Positions 48,790 through 60,397 of a DNA stretch of 64,000 bases are shown piece by piece. Below the pieces are notes generated by a model that saw only the letters and a program-made list of their open reading frames with translations, did no database searches and was not told the DNA's origin. Numbering within the stretch: the stretch's first letter is position 1; every line of letters starts with the position of its first letter. The position numbers and the translations under genes were made by a program. Source of the stretch: Euonymus europaeus (taxonomy: Eukaryota > Streptophyta > Magnoliopsida > Celastrales > Celastraceae); NCBI GenBank assembly GCA_963580455.1, contig OY756962.1, positions 10,868,001-10,932,000 on the forward strand, in the 5' to 3' direction.

Positions 48790-51775
48790 ATAGAGTTGAG
48801 CAACTTCGGACCATCATACTTGCTCGGTGTACACTTTTTATTGTTCTACTATGTCAAATTTTACGAGTATAAGCTTCCTAGATTATTTCGATGTCAAATC
48901 ACCAACTTTCTATGTCAAATAGACAAAACCGTTAAAAGCCCCTCGATAATGAGAGTTGAGGAGTTCCGAACCATGAAAATTGTTCGGTATGCAGTTTTTA
49001 TTGTTTCTTTATGTCAAAAATTACTAGTATTCGCTTCGTAAATTGTTTTGTTGTCAAGAGAACAAATTTCGGTCTAAATTTGGCAAAACTATTAAAAAAA
49101 CTCCACCTAGAGATTTGAGCAATATCGGGCCTTCAAAGTTGGTCAGTGTACACTTTTTATTGTTCTTCTATGTCAAATTTTACGAGTATAAGCTTCCTAG
49201 ATTATTTTGATACCAAAACACTACGTTTCTATGACAAATGGACAAAAACCGTTAAAAGATCCACCATAGATAGAGTTGAGAAAAACTTCGGACCATCATA
49301 CTTGCTCGGTGTACATTTTTTATTTTCTTCTATGTCTAATTTTACGAGTATAAGCTTCCGAGATTATTTTGATGTCAAAACACCAAATTTCTACGACAAA
49401 TACAAAAAACCGTTAAAAGTTCCACCATAAAGAGAGTTGAGCAATTCCGAACCATGAAAGTCGCTCGGTATGCACCGTAGGTAGAGTTGAGCAACTTCGG
49501 ACCATCAAACTTGTTCGGTGTACATTTTTTATTGTTCATTTATGTCAAATTTTACGAGTATAAGCTTCCTAGATTATTTCGATGTCAAAACGCAACTTTC
49601 TATGACAAATAGACAAAATCGTTAAAAGCTCCACCATAAGGAGAGTTGAGCAACTTCGGGCCATCAAAGTTTCTCGGTGTACACTTTTTATTGTTCTTCT
49701 ATGTCAAATTTTAAGAGTATAAGCTTCCTAGATTATTTCGATACCAAGACACTACGTTTCAATGACAAATGGACAAAAACCGTTAAAAGATCCACCGTAA
49801 TGGAGTTGAGCAACTTCGGACCATCATACTTGCTCGGTGTACACTTTTTATTGTTCTTCTATGTCAAATTTTACGAGTATAAGCTTCCTAGATTATTTCG
49901 ATGTCAAATCACCAACTTTCTATGACAAATAGACAAAACCGTTAAAAACTCCTCGATATGGACAGTTGAGCAGTTCCAAACCATGAAAATTGCTCGGTTT
50001 GCACTTTTTATAGTTTCTTTATGTCCGAAATTACTAGTATTCGCTTCGTAAATTGTTTTGTTGTCAAGAGAAAAAATTTCGGTCTAAATTTGCCAAAACT
50101 ATTAAAAACAACTCCATCGAGAGAGTTGAGCAATTTCAAGCCATCAAAGTTGATCGGTGTACACTTCTTGTTGTTCTTCTATGTCAAATTTTACGAGTAT
50201 AAGCTTCCTAGATTATTTCGATGCCAAAACACTAACTTTCTATGACAAATAGACAAAAACCCTTAAAAGCTCCACCATAGATAGAGTTGAGCAACTTCGG
50301 ACCATCATACTTGCTCGGTGTACACTTTTTATTGTTCTACTATGTCAAATTTTACGAGTATAAGCTTCCTAGATTATTTCGATGTCAAATCACCAACTTT
50401 CTATGACAAATAGACAAAACCGTTAAAAGCCCCTCGATAATGAGAGTTGAGGAGTTCCGAACCATGAAAATTGCTCGGTATGCAGTTTTTATTGTTTCTT
50501 TATGTCAAAAATTACTAGTATTCGCTTCGTAAATTGTTTTGTTGTCAAGAGAACAAATTTCGGTTTAAATTTGGCAAAACTATTAAAAAAACTCCACCTA
50601 GAGATTTGAGCAATATCGGGCCTTCAAAGTTGGTCAGTGTACACTTTTTATTGTTCTTCTATGTCAAATTTTACGAGTATAAGCTTCCTAGATTATTTTG
50701 ATACCAAAACACTACGTTTCTATGACAAATGGACAAAAACCGTCAAAAGATCCACCATAGATAGAGTTGAGGAAAACTTCGGACCATCATACTTGCTCGG
50801 TGTACATTTTTTATTTTCTTCTATGTCTAATTTTACGAGTATAAGCTTCTGAGATTATTTTGATGTCAAAACACCAAATTTCTATGACAAATAGAAAAAA
50901 CCGTTAAAAGTTCCACCATAAAGAGAGTTGAGCAATTCCGAACCATGAAAGTCGCTCGGTATGCACCGTAGGTAGAGTTGAGCAACTTCGGACCATCAAA
51001 CTTGTTCGGTGTACATTTTATTGTTCATTTATGTCAAATTTTACGAGTATAAGCTTCCTAGATTATTTCAATGTCAAAACCGCAACTTTCTATGACAAAT
51101 AGACAAAATCGTTAAAAGCTCCACCATAAGGAGAGTTGAGCAACTTCGAGCCATCAAAGTTTCTCGGTGTACACTTTTTATTGTTCTTCTATGTCAAATT
51201 TTAAGAGTATAAGCTTCCTAGATTATTTCGATACCAAGACACTACGTTTCAATGACAAATGGACAAAAACCGTTAAAAGATCCACCGTAATGGAGTTGAG
51301 CAACTTCGGACCATCATACTTGCTCGGTGTAAACTTTTTATTGTTTTTCTATGTCAAATTTTACGAGTATAAGCTTCCTAGATTATTTCGATGTCAAATC
51401 ACCATCTTTCTATGACAAATAGACAAAACCGTTAAAAACCCCTCGATATGGAGAGTTGAGCAGTTCCAAACCATGAAAATTGCTCGGTTTGCACTTTTTA
51501 TAGTTTCTTTATGTCCGAAATTACTAGTATTCGCTTCGTAAATTGTTTTGTTGTCAAGAGAAAAAATTTCGGTCTAAATTTGCCAAAACTATTAAAAACA
51601 ACTCCATCGAGAGAGTTGAGCAATTTCAAGCCATCAAAGTTGATCGGTGTACACTTCTTGTTGTTCTTCTATGTCAAATTTTACGAGTATAAGCTTCCTA
51701 GATTATTTCGATGCCAAAACACTAACTTTCTATGACAAATAGACAAAAACCCTTAAAAGCTCCACCATAGATAGA
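48790..51775. repeat. 1490-bp higher-order repeat, two copies
   Basis: Landmarks recur at an offset of about 1490: 'attgttctactatgtcaaat' (about 48840 and 50331) and the monomer-truncation junction 'tgcaccgtag' (49471 and 50962). The copies are nearly identical by eye. The length is not a multiple of 160 because the unit contains truncated monomers. Confidence 0.85.
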
Positions 51776-54700
51776 GTTGAGCAACTTCGGAACATCAAAC
51801 TTGCACGGCGTACATTTTTTATTGTTCTTCTATGTCAAATTTTACGAGTATAAGCTTCCTATATTATTTTGATATCAAAACAACAACTCTCTATGATAAA
51901 TAAACAAAATCGTTAAAAGCTACACCATAATGATAGTTGAGCAATTTCGGGCCATCAAAGTTTCTCGGTGTACACTTTTATTGTTATTCTATGTCAAATT
52001 CTACGAGTATAAGCTTGCTAGATTATTGCGATGCCAAAACACTACCTTTCTATGACAAATGGACAAAAACCGTTAAAACCTCCACCATAGATAGAGTGGA
52101 GCAACTTCGGACCATCATATTTGCTCGGTATACACTTTTTACTGTTCTTCTATATCAAATTTTACGAGTATAAGCTTCCTAGATAATTTCGATGCCAAAA
52201 CACCAACTTTCCATGACAAATAGATAAAACCGTTAAATGCTCATCCATAAGCAGAGTTGAGCAATTCCGAACCATGAAAGTTGCACGGTATGCACTTTTT
52301 ACTGTTTCTTTATGTGCAAAATTACTACTATTCTCTTCGTAAATTATTTTGTTGTCAATAGAACAAATTTTGGTCTAAATTTCGCAAAACTATTAAAGAA
52401 ACTCCACCTAGAGATTTGAGCAATTTCAGTCCATCGAAGTTGGTCGTTGTACACTTTTTATTGTTCTTCTATGTCAAATTTTACGAGTATAAGCTTCCTA
52501 GATTATTTCGATGTCAAATCACCAACTTTCTATGACAAATAGACAAAACCGTTAAAAGCCCCTCGATATGGAGAGTTGAGCAGTTCCGAACCATGAAAAT
52601 TGCTCGGTATGCACTTTTTATTGTTTCTTTATGTCCGAAATTACTAGTATTCGCTTCGTAAATTGTTTTGTTGTCAAGAGAACAAATTTCAGTCTAAATT
52701 TGCCAAAACTATTAAAAACAACTCCATCGAGAGAGTTGAGCAATTTCGAGCCATCAAAGTTGATCGGTGTATACTTTTTATTGTTCTTCTATGTCAAATT
52801 TTAAGAGTATAAGCTTCCTAGATTATTTCGATGCCAAAACACTAAGTTTTTATGACAAATGGACAAAAACTGTCAAAAGCTCCACCATAGATAGAGTTGA
52901 GAAAAACTTCGGACCATCATACTTGCTCGACGTACATTTTTTATTTTTCTTCTATGTCTAATTTTACGAGTATAAGCTTCCGAGATTATTTTGATGTCAA
53001 AACACCAACTCTCTATGACTAATAGAAAACTGTTAAAAGTTCCACCATAAGGAGACTTGAGCAATTCCGAACCATGAAAGTCGCTCAGTATGCACCGTAT
53101 GTAGAGTTGAGCAACTTCGGACCATCAAACTTGCTCGGTGTACATTTTTTATTGTTCTTTTATGTCAAATTTTACGAGTATAAGCTTCCTAGATTATTTC
53201 GATGTCAAAACCACAACTTTCTATGACAAATAGACAAAATCGTTAAAAGCTCCATCATAAAGAGAGTTGAGCAACTTCGGGCCATCAAAGTTTCTCGGTG
53301 TACACTTTTTATTGTTCTTCTATGTCAAATTTTAAGAGTATAAGCTTCCTAGATTATTTCGATACCAAGACACTACGTTTCAATGAAAAATGGACAAAAA
53401 CCGTTAAAAGATCCACCGTAATGGAGTTGAGCAACTTCGGACCATCATACTTGCTCGGTGTACACTTTTTATTGTTCTTCTATGTCAAATTTTACGAGTA
53501 TAAGCTTCCTAGATTATTTCGATGTCAAATCACCAACTTTCTATGACAAATAGACAAAACTGTTAAAAGCCCCTCGATATGGAGAGTTGAGCAGTTCCAA
53601 ACCATTAAAATTGCTCGGTTTGCACTTTTTATTGTTTCTTTATGTCCGAAATTACTAGTATTCGCTTCGTAAATTGTTTTGTTGTCAAGAGAAAAAATTT
53701 CGGTCTAAATTTGCCAAAACTATTAAAAACAACTCCATCGAGAGAGTTGAGCAATTTCGAGCCATCAAAGTTGATCGATGTACACTTCTTGTTGTTCTTC
53801 TATGTCAAATTTTACGAGTATAAGCTTACTAGATTATTTCGATGCCAAAACACTAACTTTCTATGACAAATAGACAAAAACCCTTAAAAGCTCCACCATA
53901 GATAGAGTTGAGCAACTTCGGAACATCAAACTTGCACGGTGTACATTTTTTATTGTTCTTCTATGTCAAATTTTACGAGTATAAGCTTCCTATATTATTT
54001 TGATATCAAAACAACAACTCTCTATGATAAATAAACAAAATTGTTAAAAGCTACACCATAATGATAGTTGAGCAATTTCGGGCCATCAAAGTTTCTCGGT
54101 GTACACTTTTATTGTTATTCTATGTCAAATTCTACGAGTATAAGCTTGCTAGATTATTGCGATGCCAAAACACTACCTTTCTATGACAAATGGACAAAAA
54201 CCGTTAAAACCTCCACCATAGATAGAGTGGAGCAACTTCGGACCATCATACTTGCTCGGTATACACTTTTTACTGTTCTTCTATATCAAATTTTACGAGT
54301 ATAAGCTTCCTAGATAATTTCGATGCCAAAACACCAACTTTCCATGACAAATAGACAAAAGCGTTAAATGCTCATCCATAAGCAGAGTTCAGCAATTCCG
54401 AACCATGAAAGTTGCACGGTATGCACTTTTTACTGTTTCTTTATGTGCAAAATTATTACTATTCGCTTCGTAAATTATTTTGTTGTCAATAGAACAAATT
54501 TTGGTCTAAATTTCGCAAAACTATTAAAGAAACTCCACCTAGAGATTTGAGCAATTTCAGTCCATCGAAGTTGGTCGTTGTACACTTTTTATTATTCTTC
54601 TATGTCAAATTTTACGAGTATAAGCTTCCTAGATTATTTCGATGTCAAATCACCAACTTTCTATGACAAATAGACAAAACCGTTAAAAGCCCCTCGATAT

Positions 54701-55550
54701 GGAGAGTTGAGCAGTTCCGAACCATGAAAATTGCTGGGTATGCACTTTTTATTGTTTCTTTATGTCCGAAATTACTAATATTCGCTTCGTAAATTGTTTT
54801 GTTGTCAAGAGAACAAATTTCAGTCTAAATTTGCCAAAACTATTAAAAAGAACTCCATCGAGAGAGTTGAGCAATTTCGAGCCATCAAAGTTGATCGGTG
54901 TACACTTTTTATTGTTCTTCTATGTCAAATTTTAAGAGTATAAGCTTCCTAGATTATTTCGATGCCAAAACACTAAGTTTCTATGACAAATGGACAAAAA
55001 CTGTCAAAAGCTCCACCATAGATACAGTTGAGAAAAACTTCGGACCATCATACTTGCTCGACGTACATTTTTTATTTTTCTTCTATGTCTAATTTTACGA
55101 GTATAAGCTTCCGAGATTATTTTGATGTCAAAACACCAACTCTCTATGACTAATAGAAAACTGTTAAAAGTTCCACCATAAGGAGACTTGAGCAATTCCG
55201 AACCATGAAAGTCGCTCGGTATGCACCGTATGTAGAGTTGAGCAACTTCGGACCATCAAACTTGCTCGGTGTACATTTTTTATTGTTCTTTTATGTCAAA
55301 TTTTACGAGTATAAGCTTCCTAGATTATTTCGATGTCAAAACCACAACTTTCTATGACAAATAGACAAAATCGTTAAAAGCTCCATCATAAGGAGAGTTG
55401 AGCAACTTCGGGCCATCAAAGTTTCTCGGTGTACACTTTTTATTGTTCTTCTATGTCAACTTTTAAGAGTATAAGCTTCCTAGATTATTTCGATACCAAG
55501 ACACTACGTTTCAATGACAAATGGACAAAAACCGTTAAAAGATCCACCGT
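50640..55550. repeat. 2131-bp higher-order repeat, about 2.3 copies
   Basis: Landmarks recur every 2131 bp: 'tgcaccgta' junction at 50962, 53091 and 55222; 'acttgcacgg' near 51800 and 53930; repeat-derived frames at 51167, 53298 and 55429. It overlaps the second 1490-bp copy, so the larger unit probably arose from the smaller one by gaining monomers. Similarity fades after about 55550. Confidence 0.85.
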
Positions 55551-58500
55551 AGAAGGAGTTGAGAAACTTCGGACCATCATACTTGCTCGGTGTACACTTT
55601 TTTTTGTTCTTCTATGTCAAATTTTACGAGTATAAGCTTCCTAGATTATTTCGATACCTAAACACTACGTTTCTATGACAAATGGACAAAAACCGTTAAA
55701 AGATCCACCGTAGATAGAGTTGAGCAACTTCGGACCATCATACTTGCTCGGTGTAAACTTTTTTTTGTTCTTCTATGTCAAATTTTACGAGTATAAGCTT
55801 CCTAAATTATTTCGATGTCAAATCACCAACTTTTTATGACCAATAGACAAAACCGTTAAAAGCCCCTCGATATGGAGAGTTTAGCAGTTCCGAACCATGA
55901 AAATTGCTCGGTATGCACTTTTTATTGTTTCTTTATGTCCAAAATTACTAGTATTCGCTTCGTAAATTTTTTTGTTGTCAAGAGAACAAATTTCGGTCTA
56001 AATTTGGCAAAACTATTAAAAAAACTCCACCTAGAGATTTGAGCAATATCGGGCAATCAATGTTGCTCGAAGTACACTTTTTATTGTTCTTCTATGTCAA
56101 ATTTTACGAGTATAAGCTTCCTACATTATTTCGATGCCAAAACACTAACTTTCTATGACAAATAGACAAAAACTGTCAAATGCTCCACCATAGATAGAGT
56201 TGAGAAAAACTTCGGAGCATCATACTTGCTCGGTGTACATTTTTTATTGTTCTTATATGTCAAATTTTACGAGTATAAGCTTCCTAGATTATTTTGTTGT
56301 CAAAACACCAACTTTCTATGACTAATAGACAAAACCGTTAAAAGCTCCACCATAAGGAGAGTTGAGCAATTCCGAACCATGAAAGTTGCTCGATATGCAC
56401 TTTTTATTGTTTCTTTATGTTCAAAATTACTAGTATTCTCTTCGTAAATTGTTTTGTTGTCAGTAGAACAAATTTCGGTCTAAATTTGGCAAAACTATTA
56501 AAAACAACTCCGCTAGAGAGTTGAGCAATTTCGGGCCTTCAAAGTTTCTCGGTGTACACTTTTTATTGTTCTTCTATGTCAAATTTTACGATTATAAACT
56601 TCCTAGATTATTTCAATGTCAAAACACCGCCTCTCTATGACAAATGGACAAAAACCCTTAAACGCTCCACCATAGATAGAATTGAGCAAATTCGGACCAT
56701 CAAACATGCTCGGTGTACATTTTTTATTGTTCTTTTATGTCAAATTTTACGAGTATAAGCTTCCTAGATTATTTTGATGTCTAAACAACAACTTTCTATG
56801 ACAAATAAACAAAATCGTTAGAAGCTCCACCAGAAGGAGAGTTGAGCAATTTTGGGCCATCAAAGTTTCTCGGTGTATACTTTTTATTGTTCTTCTATGT
56901 CAAATTTTACGAGTATAAGCTTACTAAATTATTTCAATGCCAAAACACTACCTTTCTATGACAAATGGACAAAAACCGTTAAAAGCTCAACCATAGATAG
57001 AGTTGAGCAACTTCGGACCATCATACTTGCTCGGTGTACACTTTTTATTGTTCTTCTATGTCAAATTTTACGAGTATAAGCTTTCTAGAGTATTTCGATG
57101 CCGAAACACCAACTTTTATGACAAATAGACAAAACCGTTAAATGCTACTCCATAAGGGGAGTTGACCAGTTCCGAACCATGAAAATTGCTCGGTATGCAC
57201 TTTTTATTGTTTCTTTATGTCCAAAATTACTAGTATTCGCTTCGTAAATTGTTTTGTTGTCAAGAGAACAAATTTCGGTCTAAATTTGGCAAAACTATTA
57301 AAAAACCTCCACCGAGAGAGTTGAGCAATTTTGGGCCATCAAAGTTGTTCGGTGTACACTTTTTATTGTTCTTCTAAGTCAAATTTTATGTGTATAAGCT
57401 TCCTAGATTATTTCGAAGCCAAAACACCACCTTGCTATGACAAATGGACAAAAACCGTTAAAAGCTCCACCATAAATCGAGCTGAGCAACTTCGGACCAT
57501 CATACTTGCTCGGTGTACATTTTTATTGTTCTTCCATGGTAAATTTTAGGAGTACAAGCTTCATATATTATTTCGATGGCAAAACACCAACTTTCTATGT
57601 AAAATAGACAAAACCATTTAAGGCTCCTTCATAAGGAGAGTTGTGCAATTTGGAACCATGAAAATTGCTCGGTATGCGCTTTTTATTGTTTCTTTATGTC
57701 AAAAATTACTTGTATGCGCTTCGTAAATTGTTTTGTTATCAAGAGAATAAATTTCGGTCAAAATTTGGCAAAACTATTAAAAAATATTTCATCGAGAGAG
57801 TTGAGCAATTTCAAGCTATCAAAGTTGCTCGGTGTACACTTTTTATTGTTCTTCTATGTTAAATTTTACGAGTATAAGCTTCCTAGATTATTTCGATGCC
57901 AAAACATAAACTTTCTATGAAAAATAGACAAAACCGTTAATAGCCCCTCGATAAGGAGAGTTTAGCAATTACGAACCATGGAAATTGCTCGGTTGGCAAT
58001 TTTTATTGTTTCTTTATGTCAAAAATTATTAGTATTCGGTTCGTAAATTGTTTTGTTGTCAAGAGAACAAATTTCGGTCTAAATTTCACAAAAGTACTAA
58101 AAAAACTCCACCTAGAGAGTTGTGCAATTTTGGGCCATCAATGTTGCTCGGTGTACACTTTTTATTTTTCTTATCTGTCAACTTTTACGAGTATAAGCTT
58201 CCTAGATTATTTCGATGCCAAAACACTACCTTTCTATGACAAATGGACAAAAACCGTTAAAAGCTCCACCATAGATATAGTTGAGGAACTTCGGATCATC
58301 ATACTTGCTCGGTGTACAATTTTTATTGTTCTTCTATATCGAATTTTACGAGTATAAGCTTCCTAGATTATTTCGATGCCAAAACACTAACTTTCTATGA
58401 CAAATAGACAAAACCGTTAAATGCGACTCGATAAGGAGAGTTGAGCAATTCTGAACCATGAAAGTTTCTCGGTATGCACTTTTTATTGTTTCTTTATGTG

Positions 58501-58552
58501 CAAAATTACTACTATTCGCTTCGTAAATTATTTTGTTGTCAATAGAACAAAT

Positions 58553-58622
58553 GTAACGCACCATCCCACGAAACCCTAATTTCACGGCCTCGTAGTCCAG
58601 AACGCTACCTCTGTTACCTCTG
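58553..58622. other. 70-bp fragment of unknown origin at the element 3 boundary
   Basis: Neither satellite nor recognisable as this family's LTR. It begins 'tgtaacgcaccatcccacga' (the first t shared with the satellite end), which resembles the start of another plant LTR (TG-first, TGTAACGC-like), and ends in a short repeat 'ctacctctgttacctctgtt'. It may be filler DNA or a remnant of another element. Confidence 0.5.
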
Positions 58623-58824
58623 TTGCATGTGGTTGAGGCCCGAGGCCTATGTTTGCTAGGTTGCTAGTGATGTTGTTATTGCTGCGTTTTTTATGCAGGT
58701 GGGCACTCTCCGATATACGGGGAGGTGTCGCCGGATTTTCGGTTGATCCCGGATGTTCACACTAGTGACCTAGGAAGGGTGCGGAGAGAGCACCCAGTCG
58801 CGTCTCCAGAAACGGGGCGTGACA
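58623..58824 (+). repeat. Element 3 5' LTR, truncated to its 3' end
   Basis: Begins 'ttgcatgtggttgaggcccg', matching the element 2 LTR about 200 bp from its end, and finishes 'acggggcgtgaca'. U3 and most of the downstream LTR are missing. Confidence 0.9.
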
Positions 58825-58827
58825 ATT

Positions 58828-58838
58828 TGGTATCAGAG
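58828..58838 (+). promoter_or_regulatory. Element 3 primer-binding site
   Basis: TGGTATCAGAG, intact initiator tRNA-Met complement, three bases after the LTR. Confidence 0.92.
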
Positions 58839-58904
58839 GGAGGTTTACGACTCTTTATAGGATCTGGGTGTTGGGTCCTAGTTGTAGAGTAGTATATCCA
58901 GGCC

Positions 58905-59000
58905 ATGTCACGACTGCTACTGATCCGGTATGTTTTTTTTCCCCTTAAATCCTCGTTTGAGTAGTGGGTTAAATGGTATTGTCTGTTTGCCATGCAGATG
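58905..59000 (+). promoter_or_regulatory. Element 3 leader: mini-ORF, intron-like segment and gag start
   Basis: ATG at 58905 opens M-S-R-L-L-L-I plus two bases to 58927. The segment 58928-58997 (70 bp) starts GTATGT, has a T-rich stretch and ends 'tttgccatgcag'. The predicted join gives the same ATGA overlap with the gag ATG at 58998. Confidence 0.5.
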
Positions 59001-60397
59001 AATACCCGTAGAACTACCAGGTCCGGGAGTGGGACTGTAGTACCTCGTGGCAGAGGCCGATGGGGAGTTGGTAGGGGCCGAGGTAGAGGCCGTAGTGTTG
59101 GGGTGGAACGTGTCACAAGAGGCACTCTTAGCAGTGAGGATTCGGTTCCGAATGTGGATCCGGAGTTGAGAGAGGAAGAGATAGTTCAAGAGGGACTATC
59201 GATGGAGAGTGATGATCAACAGGCACCACCTGAGGTGCAGGTTGCTCCTGTTACTACAGGGGGGCAACCAGTGACGATGGAGAGTCTTACTAGTTTTATG
59301 ATGAGTATGGTGCAGACACAGGCGCAGACCATAGCTCAGGCAGTGGCTCAGGCAATGGGTGCTACTGGCACTCGTGCTGAGGGAGTCGTACCAGAGGCTA
59401 CAACTGAGGTAGCAGCAGTACCTAGAGCTGGGAGAGGGATGTATGAGGTGGACCAATTGAGGAGGACTACTCCTCCAACATTTCTGGAGATGGAACGGGT
59501 GTGGGGGCGGAGGAGTGGTTCAATTAGTTGAGCATGAGGATGGATACGTTAGAGATACCCGATGAGAGACAGGTGAAGTTTGTGTTCTATTACTTGAGTG
59601 GTGCGGCCTATGAATGGTGGATGTCCATGGGTTAGAGACGGAATGAGCTGACTTGGACTTCGTTTGAGCAGTTGTTTATGCAGAAGTTTGTGCCAAGGCC
59701 TCTGCAAACGGAGAAGGCCAAACAGTTTCTAGATTTATTGCAGACATCAGAGATGACGGTGTCTCAATACACCAAGCAGTTTGAGGAGTTATACCGGTAT
59801 GGGAAGGAGTTTGCTCCCACGGATGTGAAGAAGGCAGTGAGGTACCGAGATGGGTTGCATCCCAGTCTTGGTAGAATGGTGATGGCCACTAGGGTGGTGT
59901 CATATCAGGACACAGTGGAGATGGCTCTTGATTTTGAGTTGAGTGAGAAAAGTGAAGCTCAGAGGAAGCGTCCAGTGAGTGAGGGTAGTAGTGGTGGTGG
60001 TAGTAGCCACAAGAAATCGAGAGCAGATTTTCGTCAACAGAGAGGTGACCGAGGCAAGGGTCCTAGGCTACCATGGAGTAAGATGACATGCTTCAAGTGT
60101 GGAAAAGAGGGGCACAAGGCAAGTGAGTGCAAGATTCAGGGGTTTAAATGCTTTGGGTGTGGCAAGTTGGGTCACCGAAAGAGTGAGTGTCCGGAGGGCA
60201 ACCAGAGAGCCCAGCAGCAGAGCATACCTGGAGTACCGCCTCCGGCTCTTCCTTCCAATGTTCCAATGGGAGGAAGGGGGCGGGGTGGGACTCGTCAGCC
60301 ACAGCAGCAGCAGAATGCACTGGTAGAGGGGCGTGTCTATGCATTGGGTCATCAGGAGGCACAGGAGCATCCAAACTTCATTGGAGGTACCTTCTTG
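58998..60397 (+). pseudogene. Element 3 gag, broken
   Basis: The N-terminus (MNTRRTTRSGSG ... SVGVERVT) resembles element 1. From about 59230 the DNA follows element 2. A one-base loss near 59480, in 'ccaacatttctgg', shifts the frame. In the restored frame TAG occurs at 59525-59527 and 59633-59635, both at CAG codons of element 2. From 59672 the frame is open: the C-terminal part of Retrotrans_gag, then two complete zinc knuckles at about 60089-60190 ('[14 protein letters not shown]' and '[14 protein letters not shown]'). Confidence 0.92.

Larger units (their letters stand above)
42313..58552 (-). repeat. 160-bp satellite array, inverted arm, main block
   Basis: 16.2 kb of uninterrupted monomers in reverse orientation, roughly 100 units. 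Typical words are 'aagttgctcggtgtacactt', 'gagtataagcttcctagatt' and 'aaattgttttgttgtcaaga'. Divergence among units is visible on the left. From about 48.8 kb, near-identical higher-order repeats appear. Open frames such as those starting MYTFYCSS recur at repeat spacing and are not genes. The block ends at 58552 within a monomer ('caatagaacaaat'). Confidence 0.96.

Noticed and set aside
42416..58357. Dozens of 60-113 codon open frames such as those starting MYTFYCSS or MSNFTSIS
   Set aside because: They recur at monomer or higher-order spacing, switch strand with array orientation, and show no domain. They are repeat by-products, not a gene family.
1..58552. CENP-B box in the satellite
   Set aside because: I looked for the TTCG ... 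CGGG arrangement. Words like 'atttcgggcc' are present, but the spacing does not fit.
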